Assembly: GCA_030248215.1 (NCBI GenBank)
Contig: JASANG010002100.1
Span: 230,782-294,781, forward strand
Length of the DNA stretch: 64,000 nucleotides
Direction: 5' to 3'
Source: Enoplolaimus lenunculus
Taxonomy: Eukaryota; Nematoda; Enoplea; Enoplida; Thoracostomopsidae
The notes under the pieces were generated by a model. That model had not been told where the DNA came from. It worked only from the letters and a program-made list of their open reading frames with translations, and ran no database searches. Made by a program: the position numbers and the translations under genes. Of this stretch, positions 38,001 to 53,000 are shown one piece after another. Each line of letters opens with the position of its first letter. Position 1 is the stretch's first letter.

Positions 38001-41000
38001 TAGGCTTTGGGTTAGATTAAGGAATATGCTTATACTACTGTTACCGCTCTGTTCTATGCATTAGCGAGAATTTGCAATCAATTCGCCAACCAACTCTTTA
38101 CAGTAAAGCTTTGGGTTAGATTAAGGAATATGCTTATACTACTGTTACGGCTCTGTTCTATGCATTAGCGAGAATTTGCAATCAATTCGCCAACCAACTC
38201 TTTACAGTAAATTCTATACGGCATACATAAAAGTACGGTAATTGGTTCAATAGAAAATAATACGCTGAATATATAACCTCATCGTTTGCTGGTTTTAAGT
38301 AGCCACTCGTATTATCAACTGATGATAGTTGCTACAAACATTTGAGAATATTGGCAGACAAATGGCTAAAAAATACCACAAATTTACCAATTCATCAGAA
38401 CTTTCAACAAACTCGCCGACCAACTCTTTGCCATGCGTTGTACACGGGACGATGTCAAGCTTGACGTATCCACGCTCGTTGCCTTTGTAGTCAGTAACGT
38501 GGAGTTGTTCTTCGATTTCGACCATAAACGCCAAACTTTGCAAGTACACATGAACGTTGCCGATCAACACTTCAGTGTCGGGCGATTCGTAGAATGGATC
38601 ACGTTCCTGAAATTGAAAATTAAATTTTGTTTCAGTTTTTTTTAGTAAAATAATACGTTTCGTGTCGATGGGCGATTAAAACGAGCGCCGCTTAGTATAA
38701 GAGGCTTAATATTTTACTTAAACGTTCAACTGAAGAATACGTTTAGGTTTTACATCGATTCGAATATATTATTAAAACTGGAACGACCCATATACGTATT
38801 TTGGACACCGGGCCAGCTCAGTAGTAAATGTAGTCTTTGAACATATATAACATGAATGCTGTACAAGAAAATTTGTATATATTAATTGACCAATTTTGTA
38901 GCAATAAAAAGTCTGTATTATTTATGGAATGCACTAAAGTAGTGTTTATCGTTTTACATTGCATACCAGGTTCCAACAGGAACTAAGTGTTGCCGGAACA
39001 GGAACAGGAACAGGAATTGAACTTTTAAGCAGAAACGGAACAGGAACCGGAATTCGAAATAATTTTCATCACCGAATTACTGTTTTACTTTTTAAAAAAC
39101 TTGCCAAAAATGGCTCAAGAAAACTTTCAGCTATTTCATCATTAAGTTTTTCGAAAACACGTCAGGAACAATTTAGTAGCAAAATTAAGCTCGGTACATA
39201 AACACTAATTTTGACAAAATATTTTTTAAACACAAAGTTTCCAATATTTAAACGATTACGAGAATTTGCCACAAAACCGTAAAAATTCCGGTTCCAACAG
39301 GAATTGAATTTTTGCAAGAATTCCGACCGGAAGAGGAATTCGTTCATTATAATTTCGAGGGTCATAACTTTTGAACCGCTGGTCAAATGGTACCGTTGAA
39401 TTCAGCTCGTCGAGATCTATAGAATGGATCCCCTTTTATCAAAATTTTAGGGTGGTCCAGATTCTGTACCTTTCGCCTACCTTTGGTACATCCCAGTTTG
39501 CGTAACCATCTGAGTAATTTTGATACAACTCTTGCATGCCGTAGTATCGGTTGATGAATTTGTTCTTTTCCCACAAAAATTCGTTATCATTCTGCTGATT
39601 GATCATTCGAATACAAATCTACAAAAAATGGGCCAATGTATAGAATATGGCCGTAACAGTAGTATAAGCATATTCCTAAGCATAAGCCTAAAGCGTAACA
39701 ATCAGCTTATACCTAAGCGTAACCTTAAGCCTGAGCCTAAGCAAAAATTTTTTTAAAGCTTAAGCTTACTCTTTTGCAGTCCCGCAGAAAAACGTTCCGC
39801 GTCTGATCATTACACGAACCGAAACACGTCTGCAGCGTTTGCAACTTCATGTAAAGAAGCTGCGATAAGTGTTTATCTCTGGATTATTTTTAAATATAGC
39901 CGTAATACCGACAATACGTAATTTGGAAATCGTAAAAATGAAAGCGAGGTTGCCTGAGGCCGACCAACCCACCCCCCGATAATGTTTTTAACCCGCCCCA
40001 TGCGGCTCCACGACAATGTTTTTAAGCCGCTTCATGGGGCTCCAAGACAAAACCGTACTGTAACTTGCCTAACATAATTAGCAGTAATGTAACTAAATAA
40101 TTTACTGTATTTCAACAATTTCTTTGTTGACTTTTATTGTTTATGTATTTAATCTATTTTCTCACGACTTTTACTCATTCAGTACTGTTTTAAACTGAAA
40201 TTAGCCGTCGGCGAACTAGAAAAATTCAACGAACGATATAATTTTTTAAATACTAAAGCAACGGAATAATTTTCATCTTAACTTAAAAGTAACATTAATT
40301 TAATACTGATTTTTGTGTTACTAACACATATTGGCTGGGTTTCCGAAACCCTACTTAAGTACGACTTTTAGTACGTAAGTACGGGCTAAGTAAATTGCTT
40401 AACTGTTTTTTCGTTTTTAAAAGCGTACTTACGTTAAGTAAACACTTAAGTCGGTAACTAAATTTGATATACTACGAATTAAGCGCTCAGGCATACTAAC
40501 GTTGGTCTAAGTGAAATTGTACACTCATGATGCCTCCTTAATATAACGCAAAACTGTTAGTTTCTTGTCAAGACAGTTGTCGTTATTTGACGCTTCTTTG
40601 GTTGTGCCCGAAAATTTACGTATTTACTTAAGTCGGCGACTTAAGTGATTACTAAAGCATAACTTAAGTGAATACTTAAGTAAGATTTCAGAAACACAGC
40701 CATTGGGCGACTTGCCACATTTTATGCTTTCTAATTTTATGTAAATCGATATTCGAATAACAACTTCTAAACAAATTTTTTAGATACAACTTTTTGGTAC
40801 CTCAGTTGGTCCTGTCTTCAATCCGCGTGCTTGAGGTGCAACCAACACAGGCTCAAACACAGTAAATTTATTCAATTCTTCGGCCATTGCGTTCGCTTGT
40901 CCGATCATTGGCAAAATTTTGACCAAATCTTCTTCCAAAATCATATCCTCTGAAAAATGCCATAAATATCTCTGTCAATAAAGCTGGAACGCGTACAATT

Positions 41001-44000
41001 CGTTATTTTTGATCAGTGTTCAGCTAATTTTTGTGATTGTAATTCTGCATGAACACAAATAGAACCAGCTAAAGTGGCAACGTGGGTGAAACTAATGTGC
41101 TTCACTATTTTAAAATTTTCGAGTTGTGACCGCTGTCTGTTGCTCAAAAGTTAGAATATTGGCAATAATATCCTTTTCGGTGAATCGCGGGCCCGTAGCC
41201 ATAGGAATGCCACGGTGGCTCAGCCTCCTAGAAGAATTTTGCCACCCATAGAAAAACTTTGATTGTAAGTCACCAAACACCCTTGTATGCCCCTACTGAA
41301 AAACGTTTAGCGCGTTTAGCAAGACGAGCTGGCTATGGGCCTGATGAATCGTTAATAAACTTTGTTTCATAATTGAAAATTATTCTGAAATCCATACTCG
41401 ATGCAATTGGATCGTTTATTGCATTTAATAATTGCAATCAACTTCAGCGGACGCATTTACATCATACCACCCACCAAGAACGGATATTAACGTGTTTTTA
41501 TCAGTTTCTTCACCCGGAACCGAAAGTATATCAACTCAAGCTTGCAGCAACTAGCGACAAATTACAAACCGTGTGCTAAAAGTGTGGCGTTGTTCTAAAC
41601 TCCGTGTTACCAGGAGTGCAAGATACCTTTTAACAATAGTATGCAACGGGGTACATTCTGTGTATAGCAAAGAATGTATCCAGCGCGTGTTGCCTGTTTG
41701 GCTTACATTCCCCCTTATTTGGGGGTGGGGGTAAAAATCTTCTTAGATACTGCGTTTCATGTGCTGTTGCCTATACTGACAACTGGTTCGATTATATTTT
41801 CGGTGTTGGCCGACCGTTGCACGTGTAATGAACGTAAAATTGACTCTCCCCCCCTCGAATTGAGGTGGGGTAGGACCAAAACGCAACGATCGCTGGTAGA
41901 TTTAGTTTCATGAAAACAAGACTTTTTGCATTCTCTTGTTTAAGGGCATCATCGACTCTTGGTGTCATCAATTGATACCGTTTCAATTTTTGTTACCTTT
42001 AGATCGTGGTCCTGATCGCGATCCCATCATTCCGGACAATTCCGCAATTTCAGACTGCGCTATTTCGTATGTAATCTAAACAAATTATTTACAAACTCAT
42101 TTTTTAAATTTAAACTATAGACTTAAAATGAACTTTGAGAACAATTATTTTATAATTGAATAGTTTTTTGTGAGAAACGTTATAACAAAATTCATCCAAA
42201 ATCTTCAAAAAATTGCTTGCATCCGCTCTTTGTTTTCTGTAAAAATTTAAGACAGTTGAATGAATATTTGCATACTACTACTATTGTATATTGGAAGAAA
42301 AATAAAACATGTTTTAAAATTTTATACTTAAATATTCGTTTTCCGTTCCCATAAAGCCCTATTCACAAGTGCAAGTTTTTGCTGCGAGAACTTCCACCTG
42401 CAACTTGCACTCGCGAGTTGCGTCCAAAATGCCGTTCGAAAAATTTGCAGCTGCAAATAATTCGTTAAAAACATAGCTAGGAATTTACTTGACTGGTGTG
42501 AATAACCATGGAAGTTCACTGAATTTATTACAGCCGCAATCTTATTGACTGATGAAACAATGCCAGTTGTGCGTGTAATTTGCAACTGCAGCAAGTTCTC
42601 GCAGCAAAAACTTGGACGTGTGAACAGGGCTTTATTTTTACAATGCGTTTACAACATGCATTAAAAATAAACTATACATCATAAAATAAAAATGGTTTTT
42701 AACTTACATTCGGTATTCTTTCGTTATTTCGCATCTTTTTCATCTGATCGTATGGATGCGCGAATACGTACAGATGATTTCCGCCAAAGTGTACCCTACA
42801 AAATAAAATAAAAATAATATATTTTAAATAATCTCAGAAATATTAAAAAGACAATATAAGAAGCTTTCGATCGGTGGTTGTTCAACGAAACTGCTCAGTA
42901 CAGACGCTGTACAGTACGGCAAGCGATATCGCAATAAATTGTGCCGTACATATGATGGACCAACACAGTAGGATTACTGAAAATTTACCTGGTATGCAAG
43001 CTATTGCAGATGATTAAACAACTGCATACAGCATAACGGGTATCGCCAGAACATCGCATTAAGGAGTATAAGCGTGGCTTTGAAGCAAAACACATAATAT
43101 ATTTAGTGGTATAAGGCCATGACGTAGTATTTTTATTCGATATACTTACTCATAGTAAAGTTGCTTCTCAAATTCAGCTACATGCATCTGCACCCCTTAA
43201 AAATAACTCAGCGACCTCATGGACCACGTCATTTGAACACGTCATCATTTTCGTTAAGTTCAATATTTTATTAGTCGATAGTAAAAATTAGCTTTATCGA
43301 CACCACCGAATACATGACGATAATCCAAGCATGCTGCACAACAGGGATCAACAGCAATATTTTGCATTATGATTTAGTACTAAAATTGCGTTTGGCGTTT
43401 TGCTCGCATGTTGCGTTTACTATGCTTAAACGTGCGGCCAACGTCGATAATTTCTGTATTCGCTACTATGCTTACCGATCATTATGAAACAATTCTCGTT
43501 CACTGGTGCATTCTTTACCGTTAACCAATACATGCGCACCGGCTTTTGGTATCAGTACAATTTTTTTGTTTTCCATATTGCGCAGGATTGCGTGTTCCTT
43601 TTGGATGCTGAAATTCAGTTGCAATTTAACTAAAAGTGTCAAATGAGCTTTTACCTCGTTCGTTTATGCAGTGCAAAAAATGTCAAATTGACTCTCTCTG
43701 AAATAGGCTTTTCCTGACTAAACAAACTGAGTCAAAATTCGACTGCTGAAATTCAGTTGCAATTTGACTAAAAGTGTCAAATGAGCTTTTACCTCGTTCG
43801 TTTATGCAGTGCAAAAAATGTCAAATTGACTCTCTCTGAAATAGGCTTTTCCTGACTAAACAAACTGAGTCAAAATTCGACTGCTGAAATTCAGTTGCAA
43901 TTTGACTAAAAGTGTCAAATGAGCTTTTACCTCGTTTGTTTATGCAGTGCAAAAAATGTCAAATTGACTCTCTCTCTGAACTAGGCTTTTCCTGACTACA

Positions 44001-47000
44001 CAAACTGAGTCAAAATTCGACTCCGCCAGAGTCTAATTCGACTCAGTTTGACTCTGGCAATTTGGACTCTGACGGAGTCGAATTTTAACTCAGTTTGTGT
44101 AGTCAGGAAAAGCCTATTTCGGAGAGAGTCAATTTGACTCACCATTTTTTGCAGTGTGATAAAAGTTGAAAGTTGGTTGATCATAAGTTCAAATTACGCA
44201 TGGTTGTAGTAAATCTTAAAAAACGAGCGTTAGACAAGCAAAAAAATTGTCCAATGCTAACCTCAAACCTTTCATCGCAATATCAGTTTGTTGTTTACCG
44301 TTTCCAACCCGTGATTCGCCTGAAAAGCAAACGCTGAATACGTTTCTGGGCAATTGGAACGCCCAAAAGTAAGACTCAGGTTTGGGCTGGTTCAAGCTAG
44401 GTACTCAATTAGATTGTGGGTGTTGGTTCATTTCGGCTAAAATGTACTGGCAACTTTTGTCAGCAGCTAATATTTTGATGAATGAGTTGGCAATTTTTAC
44501 TAGTTTAGTGTAAAATTAATATACAATTACACGTGCAAGTTTACGCTGGTGCCATCATATGGATTTATGAATCAAGAAATGTTTGTTCCGTCCGCTTCTC
44601 ATACCAAGAATAGGTTCGCTGGCAAAACCACTAAATTAGGTTTGTCGCCCATCTGAACCAGACACTCGTAAGTTAAACTCATTGTTCTGCATGATACTTA
44701 CGGGCGTACAGAGAAAAAAAACAGAGAAATATATTCCATATTCAAATTTCTGTAAAGATGATAAAATATGCTTTTATAGATTTCAATACCACCTTCCCCC
44801 TGATATGAAATCGTGGATAGTTCTTTGATGATAATATATAACACAATGTGATTTTTGAAGTCAACAAAGTTTTGACAACTAAACTGCAAAAACTGGTGAG
44901 TCAAATTGACTCTCTCCGAAATGGGCTTTTCCGGAATACACAAGTGAGTCAAAGTTTGACTTCGATTGTGACTCTGGCGGAGTCGAATTTTGATTCAGTT
45001 TGTGTAGTCCGGAAAAGCCGTTTCGGAGAGAGTCAATTTGACTCGCCATTTTTAGCAGTGTATTGTTGCTCTAGACTATGAATGACATCAGAAAATAATC
45101 AGCCCAGTATACGAAAAGAACTTAAAAATAAGTTTAAAAACTATAGGAACAATAGCTGCGAATATATATACACCTGATGCAGTTTTATTCAAAATTTATT
45201 GCAACTTTTCATCGCATTATACATGCATATTATAGAAAACGATCAAATATTAAAATGTGACAAATTTGACTGCTAAATTATTCAAATTAATAAACTTGCA
45301 ATCTATAGACATAGTAAAAATATCGAAAACAAATACTTAATAACAAACCTGCTCCAACGAAATGAACAATCACATCCGACAACGCAGGATCTTCGTTCAA
45401 ATTCCAAAAATGAGGATTCGATTTGCGCAATTCTGCAGTTTGAAATTGTTGTTGTTGTGTGCCCTGGAATGCAATGGTAAAATTTTCATTGAAACCTGAT
45501 TTTTGACTTAAGCCACACTCCAAAATTTGTACATAATTAACGTTCGATAACGTGTGTGGATTCACATACTCAGAAAATATAATACTTAATGCTGCGTTAA
45601 TGCGTATGACAAATAATATCGAAGAACTGACTATTTTTCAAAATTTCTAGTTTAACAGGGTGTTAACGAATATCCCGTTTTCGGTAAAACTCGGTGCCAG
45701 TTTCCGTTCTTTTGATCACTATCCGTTTCCGTTTCTGTTACTTTTACTACCGTTTGTACCGTTTTAGTTATTAAAAAATAATTTACCAACACATTGAGAG
45801 TCACAAACCTCTTGATAACAATACAGTTTTAACATGCATATAGGGTAAACTTGCCTATTATGGACACTTGTGTTGTATGGACACATCTAACAAACGAGCA
45901 TAATTTTCAAGGTGTAAATAACGATATTTTGCTATGATTTTCATATGAACACATAGCTCTGGTAGAGCACTCTTTACTCATCTAGTTACACGGCGATTCC
46001 ACTAGCTAGTGCAAAATGATGTTACTTTACAGCGCTTAAACGCTATAAAACTTAAAACTATGCTAAGACTTTCTGACATTTGGCTAACGTTAAGCTTAGA
46101 CTATATACAGTACAAACATCGTATAACAGCTAAAGAATGCTTGGCCGCTTCTGATTGTCGCGTACGGCGCTGCAATGTTCGAAATACCTTAGTTCTGTTC
46201 GCTTCAGCCGCCAAACGGTCTTGCCACGATTTTTCGCGATCTTCCATTTCTCGTTTGTTGTTTTCAAGCTGAGCACGCAGTGCTTCAAGTTCTGAAACCA
46301 AACCAAATTTTCATGATGATAATTTGAATTTTAATACACCGCTGCAAGACCAGATTATCGCTAATGTGCAACTGGGTAGATTCGGTGTACAAAACGATGT
46401 ACCTAGCGCACGTTGCGTTTTTTAGCTGACCCTTCTATTTGGGGGGAGGGTACAGGTGCACGGTTGTCTTCACTTTGACTGTTAAACTTTTAGTTGGCTG
46501 CTCCGATTACACTTTTAAACGCAACCTATAATGTATGTTTTCGATAACATCGACCCCCATAAATAAAGCGGAGATAAGGCGAGGACGTAACGCGTTCTCG
46601 AACATATTGTCCAAGCACAGCCCAGCCAGTTGCATAACTCTGGGCTAACAGTATTATCAACTCTTGACTGTAGTGACTGACATTCAGTTTCTTGTCAGTT
46701 TCGACACTTTGCAATTTCACAGGTTAAAATTGTATAATTTTTGACGTGTTTGACAAAATCATTTGTCTGGCTTTAAAATGCTAGCTATTTCTTCAATTGA
46801 CGCTAACACGACGGAAGGATTTATATAATAAGCATTGCACTCACGACCCGTAGCCAGCTCACCTTGTTAGGCGAGGAGCTAAAAATTTTTTTCACGATGG
46901 GCATTCAACGGTTTTTAATGACTTACAAGCAAAGTTGAAAATTTTCCAGGGGAGGACAAGACGTATCCAGGGGAGCTGAGCGTCCCGTGGCCCACCCTTA

Positions 47001-50000
47001 CGGTCCCGATTGCAATATATGGTACAAAACGTACTATTTAAATCGAAGTGGCGAACTCACCGTTTTATTTGGCTGGTAACCCTACGTACGGGTCTTGATT
47101 GCAATTGTACAATGTGTTGTTTTGATAAATTTCAAATTATATACCGGGCGAGTATTTTTTGAAAAATCTGACCGTTGAGCTTACAACATCTACGAAAGAT
47201 ATCTTTTCAAGTATGCTTCCGTGGACTTACCTTCATTATCAGTGATTACTTCTGTCGTATGCACAACACCGTCAGCTTTCAACAAATCTTGGCTTACAAC
47301 ATCTACGAAAGATATCTTGCCAAGTATGCTTCCGGGGACTTACCTTCATTATCAGTGATAACTTCAGTCGTATGCACAACACCGCCAGCTTTCAACAAAT
47401 CTTGGCTTACAGCATCTACGAAAGATATCTTTTCAAGTATGCTTCCGGTGACTTACCTTCATTATCAGTGATAACTTCAGTCGTATGCACAACACCGCCA
47501 GCTTTCAACAAATCTTGAAGTCGCGCGTTTTCTTCTTTAAGTTCACGAATAAGCTTGTCAGTTGCACTTTCGTTAACAATCGCTTTACATTTGATTTGTT
47601 TCGCTCGATCGGCTAAAAATAACATTTAGGTTTAGTCAACTGAGGATACTTTTTGACAATTTGAATGCCATCCAGCGCCTTGTTTGAATGCCATCCAGCG
47701 TTTTCACTGTAAATTCCAATGAGTTAATTAATCAACTCAGACGTCAACTCAGACGTAAAGTTAGGTTGTTTGTGAGTTAATAATAACAGTAAACGTTAAC
47801 TCACTCTGAGTTGAGTTGATTCTCAAAGTGAGTTGAGTGGACTCCGTGGAAGTTGATTAATTACATCAGAATGAGCGGAATTAACTCAGAATTGTGAGTT
47901 CTGATAGTCCTAACTGAGACCAAGAGTGGATGATGTCCACCTTGCAGAAGAGTATGCAACTGCTTGGGCTGTGCATGGTGCTAAATGTACCAGCACGCGT
48001 TGCATTTTTGTTCGACCCCCTCAATCAGGTGGGTTAAGCAAGAGATTAACAGTAAAGTATGCTTCAGTACACCTACCCCCTTAAACAAGGCGAGGTTACA
48101 ATTTGCTCCTAGCATTACTACGATATAAAACTGCATACAGACCCCTTAAACAAGGGAGGTAGGCCCAAAACGCAACGCGTACCGGGTACATTCTTTAATA
48201 CACAGAATGTATTCAGTTGCACACTCTTGTTATAAAGAGTGATCATCCACTCTTGCTGAGACTGAATGATTGAACTCATTCTGAGTTAAAATCAACTCAC
48301 TGGAATTTACAGTGTTGTTCGGCATCGCCGAGTACCGTATGCTACCGCATGGCGTTGTAATTATGTTACCGTTCGCCATCGCACGAAATTGCATACAAAT
48401 TTGTAAATGGTAAATTTTGTTGTGTCGCGTAGAACTGTGACACACGACATAATTTTGTATTTTACAAATTTGTATGGAATGCCGTCTGGCGACGAACGGT
48501 AAGTCACTCCTGAAAGTTTAGCGCTACCCTAACCAGTTAGCATACCCATACAATAATGCAAATATATTTATTTGGTACAATTGGCAGTGAGCTACGATAC
48601 TGTTGTATGACATTTCACAACAGAGACTATTTAGATGCCAGGTATTTATATAAAATATAACACATAAGTGTTGATTGTACTGTATTAACCCGAATAAGAG
48701 GGGGGTCCCTATTTTGAGTCCCAATCAACAGGAGTCGGTATCCTTAATAAGAGTCCGTAAGCGGATAGAGTCCCTAAACCCTAATTAGAGTCTATAAATG
48801 ACAATTATCCCAAATTGTAGCACATAAATGACTCCAGGACCAGATAAAGTTGAGTTCGTAACTTAAAGCGTAGTTAAGTTTTGAAAATAACAATTCAAAG
48901 TATAACCTTGTATTATCGCTCAACCTTTTAATGCAAAGCAAAATACGTTTAATTCAACGGATAGTTGCAATTACGAATATATCAGTACGGCGGGTTAAAA
49001 ATAAATAATAGTCCATAACCGAATAACAAGGGGGGTAACCTCTGGAGAGGCCAAATAAATATCAGTCCCCCTCTTATTCGGGTCAATACAGTATTTAGTT
49101 ATTAATTTACCAAAACAATGCGTAATATTCCTAAGCCTAAGCCTAAGCCTAAGCGTAAACCTAAGCAAAAAAGTTAGTCTAAAGCTTAAGCTTATTCTAT
49201 TACAGTACCGCAGTAAAACGTTCCGGCCTTGTACTATAGATGAGCCGAACTTTCTATGAAAATTTAGTATTATTGTCATAGTTTGGTCGAATTTCCAGCT
49301 TTAAGCCAAATAAATAAGTTAATACTGTAGTTGAAGCTACGCTATTTATACGATCATTCGCGAACGAAGCCTAAAAAATATAACAAAATTAATTTGCAAT
49401 TTTAAATTTGTCAATTTTTAGTAATAATTAAAAATTAATAATAAACATACCAAATCGAAGTGTTGACAACGATTCTTCATAATTAATATCCGCTGGACTG
49501 ATTGCCGCGATCTGAAAGTTTAAAAGTTTATTAACAATTTGAAGATATCGGCTAAACGTATGATTTAAAAAAGATTTGTTTCAGTCACTGCTTAATATTT
49601 TGAACCTAACAAAAAATTGAAATAGCAAACATTGACATTAAACTGGACCTGATGCCTAAACCATAAACGTAATCTTCATTTCGTTTATGCACTGCAAAAA
49701 ATGGTGAGTCAAATTGACTCTCTCCGAAATAAGCTTTTCCTGACTACACAAACTGAGTCAAAAATTCGACTCCGGCAGAGTCAAATTGAGTAGAATTTGA
49801 CTCAGGTTGACGGGACTTTTGACTCAGTTTGTGTAGTCAGGAAAAGCCTATTTCGGAGAGAGTCAATTTGACTCCGGATTTTTTGCAATGTGCTCTGCAC
49901 AAGCACGTACACAAGCGGAACTTACCATAATTGTTTTACTGTTGCCTCCCAAAGCATTTTTCAGCAATGACGTTAGTATCGAGTCACGGTACGGAACTGA

Positions 50001-53000
50001 AATAAATAAATGCTCTTGTACGCTTCCTTCAACTGGCTTAGGCTTAGGCTCAGGCTTTAGGCTTATGCTCCCAGGCTTAGTCTTGTCTACAGTTTAGGCT
50101 TAGGCTTAGGCTTACGTTCAGGCTTAGGTTCGGGCTTAGACTATAGGATTAGACTTACCTTAGACATAGGTTTCGTAATAGGCTTACCTAAGGCCGAATG
50201 ACTAAACCTTTACCAAGATCTTTTTCTACGTCTACGCCTAAGCCTAAGACTGTATATTAAAACCAATGCTGTTTATCAATGTTTGATTGTTCTTAAATTG
50301 TGCTTGGTTTGTCGTGTGATATTCAAAAACTAAATATATTTCGTCGAAATATAAGTAAAAAATAGCAGTAGTAAACAGAAATATATTTTCAAGGTTAAGA
50401 AACTATCGGAAAACATTAAACAACTGAAATCGTTTACTTACTAACGCCGCTTTTCTTTCCACCTTTCTTTTGATTTTCGGCCAACGCTAAAAAAATAAAA
50501 ATTGTACGACGACTGAGAAAGCAGTTGCGACACAAACCCGTAGCCAGCTCGCCTTGCTAAGAAGGGCTAAAAAATCTTTCAGGGTTGGCATTCAAGGTTT
50601 TCAATGAGTTACAAGCGCGGTTGAAAACTTTCTAGGGGGCCAAAATATTTTCAGGGGGATGAGTCCCGCCTGCCCCCCCTTGGCTACAGACCCGTTGCGA
50701 CATTACAGTAAATCATAAAAATTGTGGGTTGATTTTAGGACTTGGAAACTGAGGCTTCAGCTTTTACTTAGACTTAGGTTTAGGCTTATGTTTAGGCTTA
50801 CGCTCAGGATTAGCTTTAGGCTCAGGTATTCGCTTGTATACTGCTTAATATATATTTACATATATATTATACATAAGCTTTCAGCAGAGAACAATTGAAA
50901 ATCCATTACTAATTGTGAGAGTAAACTTTTACAACAGATCTTTTCAATCCTTAGGATCGATTACAATTGTAATTCTTTATAAAACTTTTCTAATATTCTA
51001 TGCCAGAATTGTACCTTTTGTGTCAATTTTAAACATTCAAATAGGCTAGAATGTGTACAAAAATAGTGCTAAATTGCAGAAGAAATCAACGCTAACCTGC
51101 AATACATCGACCAAGCGTCGTTAACGATTGGTTGATAACAATTCCTTCCTTAAGTCTATCTCCAGTGGATCCAGCGTCTTTTTGCCGTTCGCTAAAAATT
51201 GAAACAATAATTTACAATTATCCAGTTTTTATGCTAATTATAAAGACCTGTCTAAGAGAGCCTAAGCCCTAAACCTACGAACAAACCTAAGTGAAGTCAG
51301 AAAATACAACGCCTAATCCAAATCGTAATATTACGCTTTAACTTAAGCCTAAGCCTCCGAGTCTCTAAGTCCATCAGTTTCGCTTTGTCTCAATTGACAG
51401 GATCCTATATTACTTGACTCGGGCGGCCATTTCTTATATATTTTAACTGTAAATTATTTCGATCTTGAAGTATATAAATTCACAGGGCCGGAGCAGCCAC
51501 CCCCATACCCCCATTTAGGGGGCCACCCCTAAAGGGGCCTCCACCCTAACCGGTTGAAACAAAAACCGCTGAATTATAAAATGCTTCTGGCTTCTAACCG
51601 CTTAAGTTTAAAAATGCTTACGGCTTCTCGCTCGCTTTGCTCGCGAGTTTGGGGGCCCCCACCCAGGAATTTGGGGGGAGTCCCCACCCCTGCCTGCTCC
51701 GGCACTATAAATTGATATCGCAGCGAAGCATTATATGTTTTTTAAAACGTGCTAGCGTGCCAGACACTAATACATTATAATTTTTCCTGTATAACGCCCA
51801 TATTTTTCAAATCTTTTTCACCGTACGCTTTAATTGACAAGTAAACCTGGTACAAATCTTACAAACAACCCATTTTATGTGTAATTTAGAACCACAAAAT
51901 GTTACCTTCCTGCCAGATCAACCAAATTAATAACTGACGATTTGCTGGTTTTTGTTGTTTTGTCGTTTTGCGTAAAATTGATTTGAAAAATTGTATGCGC
52001 TCGGCTGAAACATGACAATTTCACAGATATAAAAAAATTGACCAATGTTACGTTTCGAGGCGTAACAGTAGATTAAGCGTATTGCTAAGCCTAAGCTTAA
52101 GCCTAAGCAAAAAAATGTAATCTAGAATCTAAACCTACTGTTTATAGACCCACCTAACGTAACACGGGCCAAAAAATTGAATCAAAACTAAAGCCACTAA
52201 TATTTAACTAACGTAAAGCCGGCCCATGTAAAGATCAGGGGCGGAACGTTTTTCTGTGGAACTGGAATAGAATAAGCTTAAGTGTTAGACTAATTTTTTT
52301 GCTTGACTTAGGCTTAAGCGTAGGGCTTAGGAATATGCTCATTATTACGCTTAGGCTTAGGCTTAGGCTTAGGCTTATGCTTATGAATATGCTTACAATA
52401 CTGTTCAATCCCTGTTCTTTACATTGGTCCGTAAGTCGAATCCCAGAACATAAGCTATGCAAAAAAATCAACCTTAAGCCTTAAGGCAACCATATTGCAA
52501 TCTCGTTGATGAACAAGATGTGACCCTGACATTAACCAAACTCATGAACAACACAATTACCTAAGAACTGAAGTAATTTACTACTAACAAATTTTAACAA
52601 ACCACACAAAGCAACTAAAATCAGACTTCACAGCTCAAGGCATATTTCACGAAACAATCAGAGCTTTCTCCAGCTCCGAGTCCGGTAGAAAATCACCCTG
52701 TGGATTGTACACTGTTTTTGTTCAGCTAAGGTGGCACACCAGGCCCGTAGCCAAGGGGAAACAAGGGGGACTCAGCCTCCCCCTGAAAAAATTTTGAGCC
52801 CCCCTCCTGTGAAATTTTTAGCTGTGATTGTAAGTCATTAAAACCCCTTGAATGCGAATTCAGGAAAATTTTCAGCACCTCTAGCAAAGTTAGCTAGCTA
52901 CGGGCATGGTTCCAGACTGATTTATATGCGTTTTTACCTGCTAGTAGCGTTCATGTTCGTTGCGGCAATGGTTCGATGCTTGTTACCTTCGTCAAGTTTT

